A stretch of 14,263 nt of DNA. It comes from Methylococcaceae bacterium NSM2-1 (GTDB taxonomy: Bacteria; Pseudomonadota; Gammaproteobacteria; Methylococcales; Methylomonadaceae). The translations under genes were made by a program, and so were the position numbers. This document shows, in pieces, positions 7,670 to 14,263 of the stretch (position 1 is the first letter of the stretch; each line of letters starts with the position of its first letter). The notes under the pieces were generated by a model. The model saw only the letters and a list, made by a program, of their open reading frames with translations. It did no database searches and had not been told where the DNA came from. The DNA is taken from positions 10,563 through 24,825 of the forward strand of contig NQJI01000017.1 of the NCBI GenBank assembly GCA_002256705.1. Reading direction: 5' to 3'.

Positions 7670-8108
7670 AGACAAACATATTATTGATGACAACTGGAGT
7701 TACGTTGCCGATGATACCGAATTTAAAGACGGAAATATCAGTGTATCATTGGTCAGATGGAAACAAGACAAGCAACAACTGCTAGCTCATCCAGGGAAAC
7801 TGGGCGTTAGAATAGGGCCTGCCGATTCTATTGATGACATTGCCGGTGATTTGAAAGATATTCAACTCATCGAGCTGGACTTCCCGGATTTTGCTGATGG
7901 CCGTTTATTTTCTCATGCCTGGCTGCTTAGAGGCCGTTATAACTTTCAAGGGGAACTTCGAGCAACTGGTCACTATATGCCGGATCAGGTTTTTTATTTA
8001 TCCCGCGTCGGCGTCAATGCTTTTTATCCCGAGAAAGTGGAGAATCTGCCGGTAGTTCTATCCCATTTAAATGACTTTACTGTCAAGTATCAGAGCTCAA
8101 TCAATTGA
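7656..8108 (+). CDS. DUF934 protein, sulfite-reductase-associated
   Basis: A 150-residue soluble protein of family DUF934, found almost always beside cysI/cysH in proteobacteria and presumed to assist sulfite reduction; its biochemical role is not established as far as I know. The family hallmark is the C-terminal half: FPDFADGRLFSHAWLLRGRY, then GELRATGHYMPDQVFYLSRVGVNAF. The start at 7656 has an AAGGAG Shine-Dalgarno at 7643-7648, seven bases away. An earlier in-frame start at 7626 would lie deep in cysI and lacks this support. The gene overlaps the cysI 3' end by 14 bases in another frame, so it is very likely co-transcribed and translationally coupled. Confidence 0.92.
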   Translation: MQIIKDKHIIDDNWSYVADDTEFKDGNISVSLVRWKQDKQQLLAHPGKLGVRIGPADSIDDIAGDLKDIQLIELDFPDFADGRLFSHAWLLRGRYNFQGELRATGHYMPDQVFYLSRVGVNAFYPEKVENLPVVLSHLNDFTVKYQSSIN

Positions 8109-8169
8109 ATCGTGACTGATAATTATCGCTAACTAGATAAACTGTACAAATAGAGTTATCCAGTTTATT

Positions 8170-8562
8170 AGGTAGCTCGCAAAAAATACCACTTGTTACA
8201 GTTGCCACAGATTCACAGATAATAATTGATGTTACGTATATCCAATAAAAAACGGTCCACGAAAGGCACGAAAAGAAATGGATGAGGTAGTTGTCATAAA
8301 GAAGAATGTTATCAGATGAAATGTGCTGTGTTTGATGCGTATCGAGAAACGGGTTGCAATTTTTTGAGGCAGTCTATCAAGTGCCGGGGAAAGGAATTAT
8401 AAAAACGCGGGCTAGACAACTTCGGTTGCTATTCGAAAACAACTGTCGAACTGATTGTCCTATAAAGCTTGTTCGTGCTTTTCGTGGATAGTGCGTAACA
8501 TCAGATAACAAATAAGTTAATTTGTGAATCTGTGGCAGTTTATTTGTTGAGAGTTGCCTTGG
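8170..8562. mobile_element. Element A: ~393-bp inverted-repeat element around a decayed GxxExxY ORF
   Basis: Left (8170-8275) and right (8472-8562) arms are inverted copies of each other, in blocks. TGCCACAGATTCACA (8203-8217) matches 8523-8537 perfectly (15 bp). TGATGTTACG (8227-8236) matches 8494-8503 perfectly. TCCACGAAAGGCACGAA (8256-8272) matches 8472-8488 at 16 of 17. The outermost AGGTAGCTCGCAA corresponds to AGGCAACTCTCAA on the other strand at the right end. Between the arms is the pseudogene at 8278-8465. Its ends also occur in element B at 11428-11525. No target-site duplication could be recognised by eye. Confidence 0.75.
8278..8465 (+). pseudogene. Decayed, internally deleted GxxExxY-family protein
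   Basis: The first frame reads MDEVVVIKKNVIR then a stop at 8317. In another frame from 8319, KCAVFDAYRETGCNF runs into EAVYQ after a one-base loss near 8366, giving the family's name motif region (GFLEAVY in intact members, NFLEAVY here). The C-terminus GLDNFGCYSKTTVELIVL with TAA at 8463-8465 corresponds to the GLL(V/I)NFG...VERIVL ending of the family (PDDEXK_3-like). Family members are about 125 residues; only about 35 N-terminal and 20 C-terminal residues remain, so the centre with the nuclease-like core is deleted. The identification rests on remembered family consensus, not a search. Confidence 0.6.
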
Positions 8563-8595
8563 TTACCGTTCCTGGAGCAATCAGACGAAAATTTG

Positions 8596-9753
8596 TTACA
8601 TGTGCCCGATGTGCGTACTCTGTAAATAAGCCTCTGATTGCATTTCAATTAATCTTGACACCGTGCGTCTGAATTCAAACGCACCATCACCCTCGGTATA
8701 AAGATCTTTAGCCGGTACTTCGGCTGTACAAATGAGTTTTACTTTATGCTCATAAAGCGCGTCAATCAAAGTCATAAATCGCTTGGCCTCGTTGCGTTTT
8801 TCTGGGGTTAATCTGGGAATTCCAGCCAAAATCAAGGTACTGAATTCACGGGCAATTTCTATATAATCCGCCGAACCCAAGGATTGCACGCAAAGCTCAT
8901 CAAAGGAGGTGAGGGCAATGTCTCCGTGTACGACAGATAAAATAACCTTTCTTCCCAGTACCTGTAAAACGCCTGCTTGTTTAGGTGCAAAATTAGTAAA
9001 CTCGTTATAACTTTGGTGCACAAACTCATCCGCATGCGCATCCAGCGGGAAATAATAGGTAGCTTCTAATGCATGCAGGTGCATGAGCCGATAATCTTCT
9101 TTTGCAACAAGCTCTATAACTTTTGATTTTCTCTTCAAGAGCCTGGTAAAGATCAGGAATTGTTCTCGTTGTAAACCGCCCAGATATAAATCATCAGGAT
9201 GACGGTTAGACGTCATAACGACAGTAATCCCCAGCTCAAAGAATTTAGCGAAGAGTCTTTCCAGAATCATGGCATCCGCTATGTCAGTGACATGAAACTC
9301 ATCAAGGCAAAGAAGAAAAACTGATGCTCTGATTTTTTTTGCCAGGGCAGAAATTGCATCCGTTTTATTTTGTCGCCGCCAATCGTGGATAAAGGCATGA
9401 ACCTCCAGCATGAACATATTAAAATGCACTCGTCGTTTTTTCTCAACAGGACAAGCTTCATAAAATAGTGCCATCAACATCGATTTGCCTCTACCAACAT
9501 CACCAAATATATACAGACTTTGACATTTTTCTGGAGGCGATGAAAGTAGTTTATATGCGACTGATTTTCGATCATAGTCGACCGAAGCCACTATCTGATC
9601 CAGGAGTTTTTGTAAGTGCAGTAAAGCAATAAATTGCGCGCTATCGTGTTGAATGTGACTTTGCGCTACCTGATGGTTATATTGCTTTTCCAGCAACCCC
9701 GATAAATCAGAAAATTGTTCCGGGGCTGCCCGTTGAAAAATTGTTTTTAACAT
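8596..9753 (-). CDS. zapE: Cell division protein ZapE (AFG1-like ATPase)
   Basis: A P-loop ATPase of the ZapE/AFG1 family; in E. coli ZapE associates with the division ring and affects Z-ring stability. Walker A is GDVGRGKS (residues 84-91), with the glycine-rich GxVGRGK form typical of the family. Walker B is LLCLDEFHVTDIADAMI (from about 147), and a sensor-like VVMTSNRHPDDLYLGGLQRE follows. This ATG gives 385 residues, close to the usual 360-375. A GTG 13 codons upstream (9792) would give 398 residues; neither has a clear Shine-Dalgarno, so the start is uncertain. Farther upstream in the same frame, ATGGCTAAACTACACTGA could be a five-codon leader but is probably chance. It is divergent from lpxC, and element A lies 33 bp downstream. 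Confidence 0.93.
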   Translation of the reverse strand: MLKTIFQRAAPEQFSDLSGLLEKQYNHQVAQSHIQHDSAQFIALLHLQKLLDQIVASVDYDRKSVAYKLLSSPPEKCQSLYIFGDVGRGKSMLMALFYEACPVEKKRRVHFNMFMLEVHAFIHDWRRQNKTDAISALAKKIRASVFLLCLDEFHVTDIADAMILERLFAKFFELGITVVMTSNRHPDDLYLGGLQREQFLIFTRLLKRKSKVIELVAKEDYRLMHLHALEATYYFPLDAHADEFVHQSYNEFTNFAPKQAGVLQVLGRKVILSVVHGDIALTSFDELCVQSLGSADYIEIAREFSTLILAGIPRLTPEKRNEAKRFMTLIDALYEHKVKLICTAEVPAKDLYTEGDGAFEFRRTVSRLIEMQSEAYLQSTHIGHM

Positions 9754-9913
9754 GTCCGCAATGACTAAAGGATGATTGGGCCAGACTAGCACTAATCAGT
9801 GTAGTTTAGCCATATCAAATTTCCCTTAATTGATGAGTAAGGAGGTAAATCTAACTACCAGCACAGATGAACCTTACTGCTTTGCTTTTAAAAGTGATTC
9901 AATATCTTTTTTG

Positions 9914-9950
9914 GGGGCAAATTGTGGTAGAATTGACTATCTTTTGCCCC
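9914..9950 (+). promoter_or_regulatory. Probable lpxC -10 (TAGAAT) inside an 8-bp inverted repeat
   Basis: TAGAAT at 9928-9933 is the best -10 upstream of lpxC (5 of 6), but no good -35 is spaced correctly. It is flanked by GGGGCAAA (9914-9921) and TTTGCCCC (9943-9950), a perfect 8-bp inverted repeat with a 21-base centre. This could be an operator, or a weak terminator-like hairpin since TTTATT follows. Confidence 0.4.
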
Positions 9951-9972
9951 TTTATTCGGCGTTATTTATTAT

Positions 9973-10896
9973 ATGATCAAACAGCGAACTTTAAAAAACA
10001 CCATAAGAGCCACCGGCGTAGGGCTGCATACAGGTGATAAAGTGTATTTAACTTTACGCCCGGCCGAACCCAATACGGGGATCAGGTTTCGCCGGGTGGA
10101 TTTGGACGAACCCGTTACCATTCAGGCAACACCGGAAAATGTTGGCGAAACGGTACTGTCAACCACCTTGGTTGCAGGCGATGTGAAAATCTCAACTATA
10201 GAACATTTGCTATCGGCTTTTGCGGGATTAGGGATAGACAATGCTATTATTGATGTCAGTGCGGCAGAAGTTCCGATAATGGACGGCAGTGCCGGGCCAT
10301 TTGTGTTTTTGCTTCAATCCGCCGGAGTCGAGGAACAAGACTGTCCAAAACAGTATATTCGGATAAAACGCAGTATCCGGGTTGAAGAAGGAGATAAATG
10401 GGCCGCATTTGATCCATTTGATGGATTTAAGGTTACTTTTACGATTGATTTTGAACACCCGGCTTTTGAAGAAAACGTAAAAACAGCCACAATGGACTTT
10501 TCTTCAACGACATTTGTGAAGGAAGTGAGTCGAGCCAGAACCTTCGGTTTCATGAAAGATATCGAAATGCTGAGAGAAAACAATCTTGCTCTGGGGGGAA
10601 GTCTGGATAATGCTATTGTGGTTGATGATGATAAAATTCTCAATGAAGACGGGCTGCGCTGTGCGGATGAATTTGTTAAACATAAAATTCTTGATGCGAT
10701 TGGCGACTTATATTTATTGGGACATAGCCTGATTGGTGAATTTACCGGCTATAAATCAGGACACGGCTTGAATAATAAATTACTCCGTACTTTATTGGAT
10801 GATAAAGAAGCCTGGGAAATGGTAACTTTTACCGATGAAGACGAGGCGCCAATTTCTTTTATGCGTTCCGCGCAAACTCTCAGACCCGCTGAATAA
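9973..10896 (+). CDS. lpxC: UDP-3-O-acyl-N-acetylglucosamine deacetylase LpxC
   Basis: A 307-residue zinc amidase catalysing the first committed step of lipid A synthesis in the cytoplasm. All key residues are present, one position lower than in E. coli: E77 and H78 ([16 protein letters not shown]), H237 and D241 (HKILDAIGD), and H264 ([10 protein letters not shown]). The N-terminal QRTLKN...GVGLHTG and DGSAGPFV are also characteristic. Length equals the family norm (about 305). ATG at 9973 is the only sensible start, although no clear Shine-Dalgarno precedes it. In most gammaproteobacteria lpxC follows ftsZ at the end of the division/cell-wall cluster; here it is a single gene divergent from zapE, with its own promoter region, and converges on the DciA gene. 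Confidence 0.98.
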   Translation: MIKQRTLKNTIRATGVGLHTGDKVYLTLRPAEPNTGIRFRRVDLDEPVTIQATPENVGETVLSTTLVAGDVKISTIEHLLSAFAGLGIDNAIIDVSAAEVPIMDGSAGPFVFLLQSAGVEEQDCPKQYIRIKRSIRVEEGDKWAAFDPFDGFKVTFTIDFEHPAFEENVKTATMDFSSTTFVKEVSRARTFGFMKDIEMLRENNLALGGSLDNAIVVDDDKILNEDGLRCADEFVKHKILDAIGDLYLLGHSLIGEFTGYKSGHGLNNKLLRTLLDDKEAWEMVTFTDEDEAPISFMRSAQTLRPAE

Positions 10897-10904
10897 TATT
10901 GATT

Positions 10905-11366
10905 TCACGTCTTACTGGACAACCTTTCCAGTGTTGTGCTTAATCTTAACAGCGCCAACCTCAGTTGATTATCCGAAACAGTCAGGCTGTGGTTTCGGAT
11001 AACCTCTATTTTCTCTGTAGAAGGTATTTTTGCTTTCCGTTTAGGACCCAGAATAAGCCCTGTTTGGCCAGCCATAATCTTAATTTGCATCACCTCAACC
11101 GGCGCTCTTGTTAACGGTGCAATGGCGGCAAGCATTGTGCTGTTATAAAAGCGTAGTTGTGATGCCCATGCAGCTGAATCCGTATAAACCAGCAATTTTT
11201 TGTCCCTTATAAGGCAATGCCGAACCTGTTTTGCCAATGTTTCAGGTAAAACTGACCGGATACATTGCAAAATCCGTTGTTGTTGCTCAATCTGACTGTA
11301 AAAATAGGCCATTGTCCGGTTTTTGAACGACAAAGACATTTTAAATGAGGGGGGTTTTTGGGGCAT
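10905..11366 (-). CDS. dciA: DUF721 / DciA-like protein
   Basis: A 153-residue protein with a DUF721 core (about residues 25-105: ILQCIRSVLPETLAKQVRHCLIRDKKLLVYTDSAAWASQLRFYNSTML). DciA is the ancestral loader that helps the replicative helicase DnaB onto DNA in bacteria lacking DnaC. The start MPQKPPSF is chosen because homologues open with a similar proline-rich stretch; a TTG five codons upstream (11381) is possible, and no strong Shine-Dalgarno is visible. The neighbourhood supports the call: in Pseudomonas and relatives a DUF721 gene lies next to lpxC, as here, 8 bp apart and convergent. There secA normally follows; here acnB does. The C-terminal tail is basic and then helical. Confidence 0.85.
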   Translation of the reverse strand: MPQKPPSFKMSLSFKNRTMAYFYSQIEQQQRILQCIRSVLPETLAKQVRHCLIRDKKLLVYTDSAAWASQLRFYNSTMLAAIAPLTRAPVEVMQIKIMAGQTGLILGPKRKAKIPSTEKIEVIRNHSLTVSDNQLRLALLRLSTTLERLSSKT

Positions 11367-11389
11367 AAATACTAGTGTCAAAGCCTTTT

Positions 11390-11413
11390 AAAAAAATAAA
11401 ATCCGAACAGGAT
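11390..11413 (-). terminator. Weak candidate terminator downstream of acnB
   Basis: On the minus strand, ATCC-TGTTC-GGAT is followed by TTTTATTTTTTT. The tail is good but the stem is only four bp (slightly longer alternative pairings exist), so this is tentative. It lies between acnB and dciA. Confidence 0.25.
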
Positions 11414-11427
11414 AGTCAGGATTAAAA

Positions 11428-11525
11428 TCAACAACTAAACAGCCACAGATTCACAGATTGATCTTCTAAATAATCTGTGAATCAGTGGCAATTGCAGAGG
11501 GAGGTTGTTTTGCGAGTTACCTTGG
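11428..11525. repeat. Element B: end-only derivative of element A
   Basis: The core is a hairpin: GCCACAGATTCACAGATT (11442-11459) against 11472-11489, 17 of 18 complementary, 12-base loop. Left flank TCAACAACTAAACA matches the inverted right end of element A (8537-8550) with two differences; over 11428-11455 the match is 26 of 28. Right flank GCGAGTTACCTTGG (11512-11525) matches GAGAGTTGCCTTGG at 8549-8562. It therefore consists of the two outer ends of element A with the inside missing. It ends about 10 bp from the acnB stop codon and might serve as its transcript-end hairpin. Confidence 0.75.
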
Positions 11526-11535
11526 GCGGTCAAGC

Positions 11536-14097
11536 CTATGCTACGTTCTTAGCTTTTTGCTGATAGTTAGCCATCCGATTAAAATTCAGATAACGATAAG
11601 TATCTTCAGCTGTTTCGCTGATCTGTTCGGCGTAATGCATATATTCATCAACCGTTGGAATTTTACCCAAAATTGAACACACTGCTGCCAGTTCGGCGGA
11701 TGAAAGATATACATTGGCACCGTTCCCCAGACGGTTAGGGAAATTTCGTGTTGAGGTAGAAACCACGGTGGAATTTTCCGCCACGCGCGCCTGATTACCC
11801 ATACATAATGAGCAACCTGGCATTTCCATTCTGGCACCGGCTTTACCAAACGTGCTGTAATAACCTTCTTCGGTTAATTGGGATTGATCCATTTTGGTGG
11901 GTGGAGCAACCCACAAACGGGTTGGCAGTTCACCCTTCTGTTTCTCAAGTAACTTGCCTGCGGCGCGAAAATGACCGATATTCGTCATACACGAACCTAA
12001 AAAAACTTCGTCAATTTTAGTTCCAGCGACAGCGGAGAGAGTTTTTATATCATCGGGGTCATTTGGACACGCTAGCAACGGTTCCCTGATTTCACTCATA
12101 TCAATTTCGATGATTTCAAAGTATTCAGCATCAGCATCAGGTTCAAGTAATACCGGATTAGCAAGCCATTCTTCCATACTCTTGATGCGACGTTCTAGTG
12201 TTCGTACATCGCCATAGCCTTCGGCAATCATCCACTTCAGCAACGTGATATTTGAATTCAAATATTCGCGGATCGGCGCTTCATTCAAACGCACAGTGCA
12301 ACCACCGGCAGAACGCTCAGCCGATGCATCGGACAATTCAAAAGCCTGCTCCACTTTTAAATCAGGCAAGCCTTCGATTTCCAGAATTCGTCCTGAAAAC
12401 ACATTCTTCTTGCCCTGTTTTTCAACCGTCAGCAAGCCGCGCTGTATCGCCACATAAGGAATTGCATTGACCAGATCGCGTAGGGTAATGCCCGGTTGCA
12501 TTTCACCTTTAAAACGAACCAGTACCGATTCCGGCATGTCCAGCGGCATCACACCCGTAGCCGCTGCAAAAGCAACCAAACCAGATCCGGCTGGAAAGGA
12601 TATACCTATAGGGAATCGGGTATGCGAATCCCCGCCTGTGCCGACTGTATCAGGCAATAACATGCGGTTTAACCAGGAATGAATAATGCCGTCGCCAGGA
12701 CGCAATGACACACCGCCTCGATTCATTATAAAATCGGGTAGGGTATGCTGCATGATGACATCTATCGGTTTTGGATAAGCCGCCGTATGACAGAAGGACT
12801 GCATCACCAGATCCGCTGAAAAACCTAAACAAGCCAAATCCTTCAATTCGTCACGGGTCATGGGGCCTGTGGTATCCTGCGACCCAACAGTGGTCATGTG
12901 GGGTTCACAGTAAGTGTTTGGACGAACACCCGTTACGCCACATGCTTTGCCAACTATTTTCTGGGCTAGGGTAAAGCCCTTGACACTGTCTTTCTCATCT
13001 ATGGGTCGGCGGAACACAGTAGAAGCGTCTAACCTTAAGGCTTTCCGGGCGCGGTCGGTCAGACCCCTCCCGATGATTAACGGAATACGTCCCCCGGCAC
13101 GGACTTCATCGAGAATAACATCGGTTTTTAAGGCGAATGTGCAGATAACTTCATCGTTATCGTGACGTTTAATGACGCCTTCATAGACATAAATATCGAT
13201 GACATCGCCCATAGCCATGTTGGTAACATCGCATTCAAATGGAAGCGCGCCTGAATCTTCCATTGTGTTAAAGAAAATGGGAGCTATTTTAGAGCCTATG
13301 CAGACACCGCCATCGCGCTTATTGGGAATAAACGGAATATCATTACCTATGTACCATAACACGGAATTGGTCGCTGATTTGCGAGACGACCCTGTTCCCA
13401 CCACATCGCCCACATAAGCAACTGGGAAACCCTTTTGTTGCAGCGCTTCAATTTGCTGTTCAGCGTTAGTAATGCCTTCACGCGGCATTTTTAACATGGC
13501 TTTGGCATGGAGTGGAATATCAGGTCTGGACCATGCATCAGGCGCAGGTGACAAATCGTCGGTATTGGTTTCACCCGTCACTTTAAAAACGGTAACCGTC
13601 ATTTTTTCAGGCACGGGCGGTTTGCTGGTAAACCATTCCGCATCCGCCCAGGATTGAATAATTTGCCTCGCAAACTTATTGCCGGCGTCGGCTTTTTCCT
13701 GGATATCATGAAACGCATCAAAGATCAGTAAGGTATGGGACAATCCCTTAACCGCAATCGGCGCCAGGGCAAAGTTGTCCAGCAAGCCTATCAAGGGCGC
13801 AATGTTATAACCGCCTAACATGGTGCCCAATAATTCTGTCGCATCCTCAGGCGTTAAAATAGGCGAACTGACCTCGCCTTTTGCAATGGCCGTCAGAAAT
13901 CCAGCTTTAATATATGCAGCTTCATCAACACCCGCAGGAACCCGATTAACCAACAGGTTCAAAATAAATTCTTCTTCGCCCTCAGGTGGTTGTTTAATCA
14001 ATTCAACCAACGCAGCCGTTTGTTCTGCATCAAGCGGCTTGGGCACAACGCCTTCGGCGGCGCGTTCTTCAACATGTTTGCGGTATTGTTCTATCAT
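11536..14097 (-). CDS. acnB: Aconitate hydratase B
   Basis: An 853-residue [4Fe-4S] enzyme interconverting citrate and isocitrate in the TCA cycle; the AcnB branch may also act as 2-methylisocitrate dehydratase and, as apoprotein, bind mRNA. Domain order is that of AcnB: N-terminal HEAT-like domain (about 1-160), swivel domain (about 165-380, with [15 protein letters not shown]), then catalytic domains (about 385-853). Cluster ligands are C703 ([10 protein letters not shown]), C762 and C765 (GCSLCMGN), with exactly the spacing of E. coli C710/C769/C772. Length is near 865. Also visible: GGDSHTRFP and [12 protein letters not shown]. An AAGGA Shine-Dalgarno lies about eight bases before the ATG. 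Several long open frames on the opposite strand are shadows of this gene. Confidence 0.98.
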   Translation of the reverse strand: MIEQYRKHVEERAAEGVVPKPLDAEQTAALVELIKQPPEGEEEFILNLLVNRVPAGVDEAAYIKAGFLTAIAKGEVSSPILTPEDATELLGTMLGGYNIAPLIGLLDNFALAPIAVKGLSHTLLIFDAFHDIQEKADAGNKFARQIIQSWADAEWFTSKPPVPEKMTVTVFKVTGETNTDDLSPAPDAWSRPDIPLHAKAMLKMPREGITNAEQQIEALQQKGFPVAYVGDVVGTGSSRKSATNSVLWYIGNDIPFIPNKRDGGVCIGSKIAPIFFNTMEDSGALPFECDVTNMAMGDVIDIYVYEGVIKRHDNDEVICTFALKTDVILDEVRAGGRIPLIIGRGLTDRARKALRLDASTVFRRPIDEKDSVKGFTLAQKIVGKACGVTGVRPNTYCEPHMTTVGSQDTTGPMTRDELKDLACLGFSADLVMQSFCHTAAYPKPIDVIMQHTLPDFIMNRGGVSLRPGDGIIHSWLNRMLLPDTVGTGGDSHTRFPIGISFPAGSGLVAFAAATGVMPLDMPESVLVRFKGEMQPGITLRDLVNAIPYVAIQRGLLTVEKQGKKNVFSGRILEIEGLPDLKVEQAFELSDASAERSAGGCTVRLNEAPIREYLNSNITLLKWMIAEGYGDVRTLERRIKSMEEWLANPVLLEPDADAEYFEIIEIDMSEIREPLLACPNDPDDIKTLSAVAGTKIDEVFLGSCMTNIGHFRAAGKLLEKQKGELPTRLWVAPPTKMDQSQLTEEGYYSTFGKAGARMEMPGCSLCMGNQARVAENSTVVSTSTRNFPNRLGNGANVYLSSAELAAVCSILGKIPTVDEYMHYAEQISETAEDTYRYLNFNRMANYQQKAKNVA

Positions 14098-14114
14098 GAC
14101 TGATTCCTTGGAGG

Positions 14115-14263
14115 TTACTTAAATTGGGTGACTTGCAGAGTGAGATGGCTTTGTTGACCAACCTGAACAACGATGGAAAGTTGGCAAGGGCGATGCGCGC
14201 AACTTTCTGAATCAGCCTTTACCACGGGTGCGGGTGCGGGTAGGCGATTTATCTTTTGTCGTT
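14115..14263 (-). CDS. Possible C-terminal end of an unidentified ORF upstream of acnB
   Basis: A minus-strand frame is open from the window edge to TAA at 14115-14117 and encodes about 48 residues, including [15 protein letters not shown] and [19 protein letters not shown] do not recognise it. A proline/alanine-rich linker followed by a beta-like hydrophobic stretch is plausible protein, and it ends 17 bp before the acnB start on the same strand, so it could be an operon partner. The piece is short and may be a chance open frame. Confidence 0.3.
   Translation of the reverse strand, partial: RQKINRLPAPAPVVKADSESCAHRPCQLSIVVQVGQQSHLTLQVTQFK

Noticed and set aside
8384..8490. Short open frame continuing from EAVYQ (reading VPGKGIIKTRARQ and onward) as a real protein
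   Set aside because: It departs from the family pattern, and a different frame gives the expected C-terminus with a stop at 8463, so this reading is out of frame.
11442..11489. Dedicated intrinsic terminator of acnB
   Set aside because: The stem is long but no U-tract follows on the minus strand, and the flanks match element A, so it is primarily a repeat copy; termination there remains possible.
12245..14122. Several 60-100-codon plus-strand ORFs inside acnB
   Set aside because: Antisense shadows of a highly conserved gene; compositions show no protein-like features.
1..14263. CRISPR arrays, tRNA/rRNA genes, phage or defence islands
   Set aside because: No regularly spaced direct repeats, cloverleaf or rRNA sequence, and no phage or defence protein signatures were seen.

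Overview
The window looks like chromosomal DNA of a gammaproteobacterium with moderate GC content. The evidence is the gene set: type IV pilus genes pilM/pilN, a zinc-type ribosomal protein L31, AmpG, NhaD, a haem-type sulfite reductase paired with a DUF934 protein, ZapE, LpxC, a DUF721/DciA protein and aconitase B. Gene style and repeat content remind me of methanotrophs of the order Methylococcales, but this is an impression; no lineage-specific marker is present.

Layout. From 1 to 1949 the genes lie on the minus strand: the start of pilN, pilM (sharing one base with pilN), a 592-bp stretch without a recognisable gene, and rpmE. From 2045 to 2786 (plus strand) lies a heavily decayed exonuclease III gene. 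It converges on an ampG-type permease (2857-4110, minus). A 393-bp gap holds a nested palindrome and the terminator of nhaD (4504-5862, minus). nhaD is divergent from cysI-DUF934 (6017-8108, plus), which overlap and form an operon behind a good sigma70-type promoter. After an inverted-repeat element (8170-8562) come zapE (minus) and divergent lpxC (plus). lpxC converges on dciA (minus). acnB (minus) fills most of the rest, with a possible partial ORF just upstream of it.

Function. Apart from the repeats these are housekeeping genes: pilus platform (PilM/PilN), translation (L31), peptidoglycan recycling (AmpG), Na+/H+ exchange (NhaD), sulfite reduction (CysI plus DUF934), division-linked ATPase (ZapE), lipid A synthesis (LpxC), replicative helicase loading (DciA) and the TCA cycle (AcnB). 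No phage, defence, CRISPR or tRNA locus is visible.

The most interesting part is a repeat family. Element A (8170-8562) has long imperfect terminal inverted repeats around a decayed, internally deleted ORF whose two ends read like a GxxExxY-family (PDDEXK_3) protein. Element B (11428-11525), beside the acnB stop codon, is built only from the two outer ends of the same element. This suggests a mobile or formerly mobile palindromic element with an end-only, MITE-like derivative. A separate three-tier palindrome (4174-4271) and a 17-bp hairpin (1584-1624) are further repeat-like structures.
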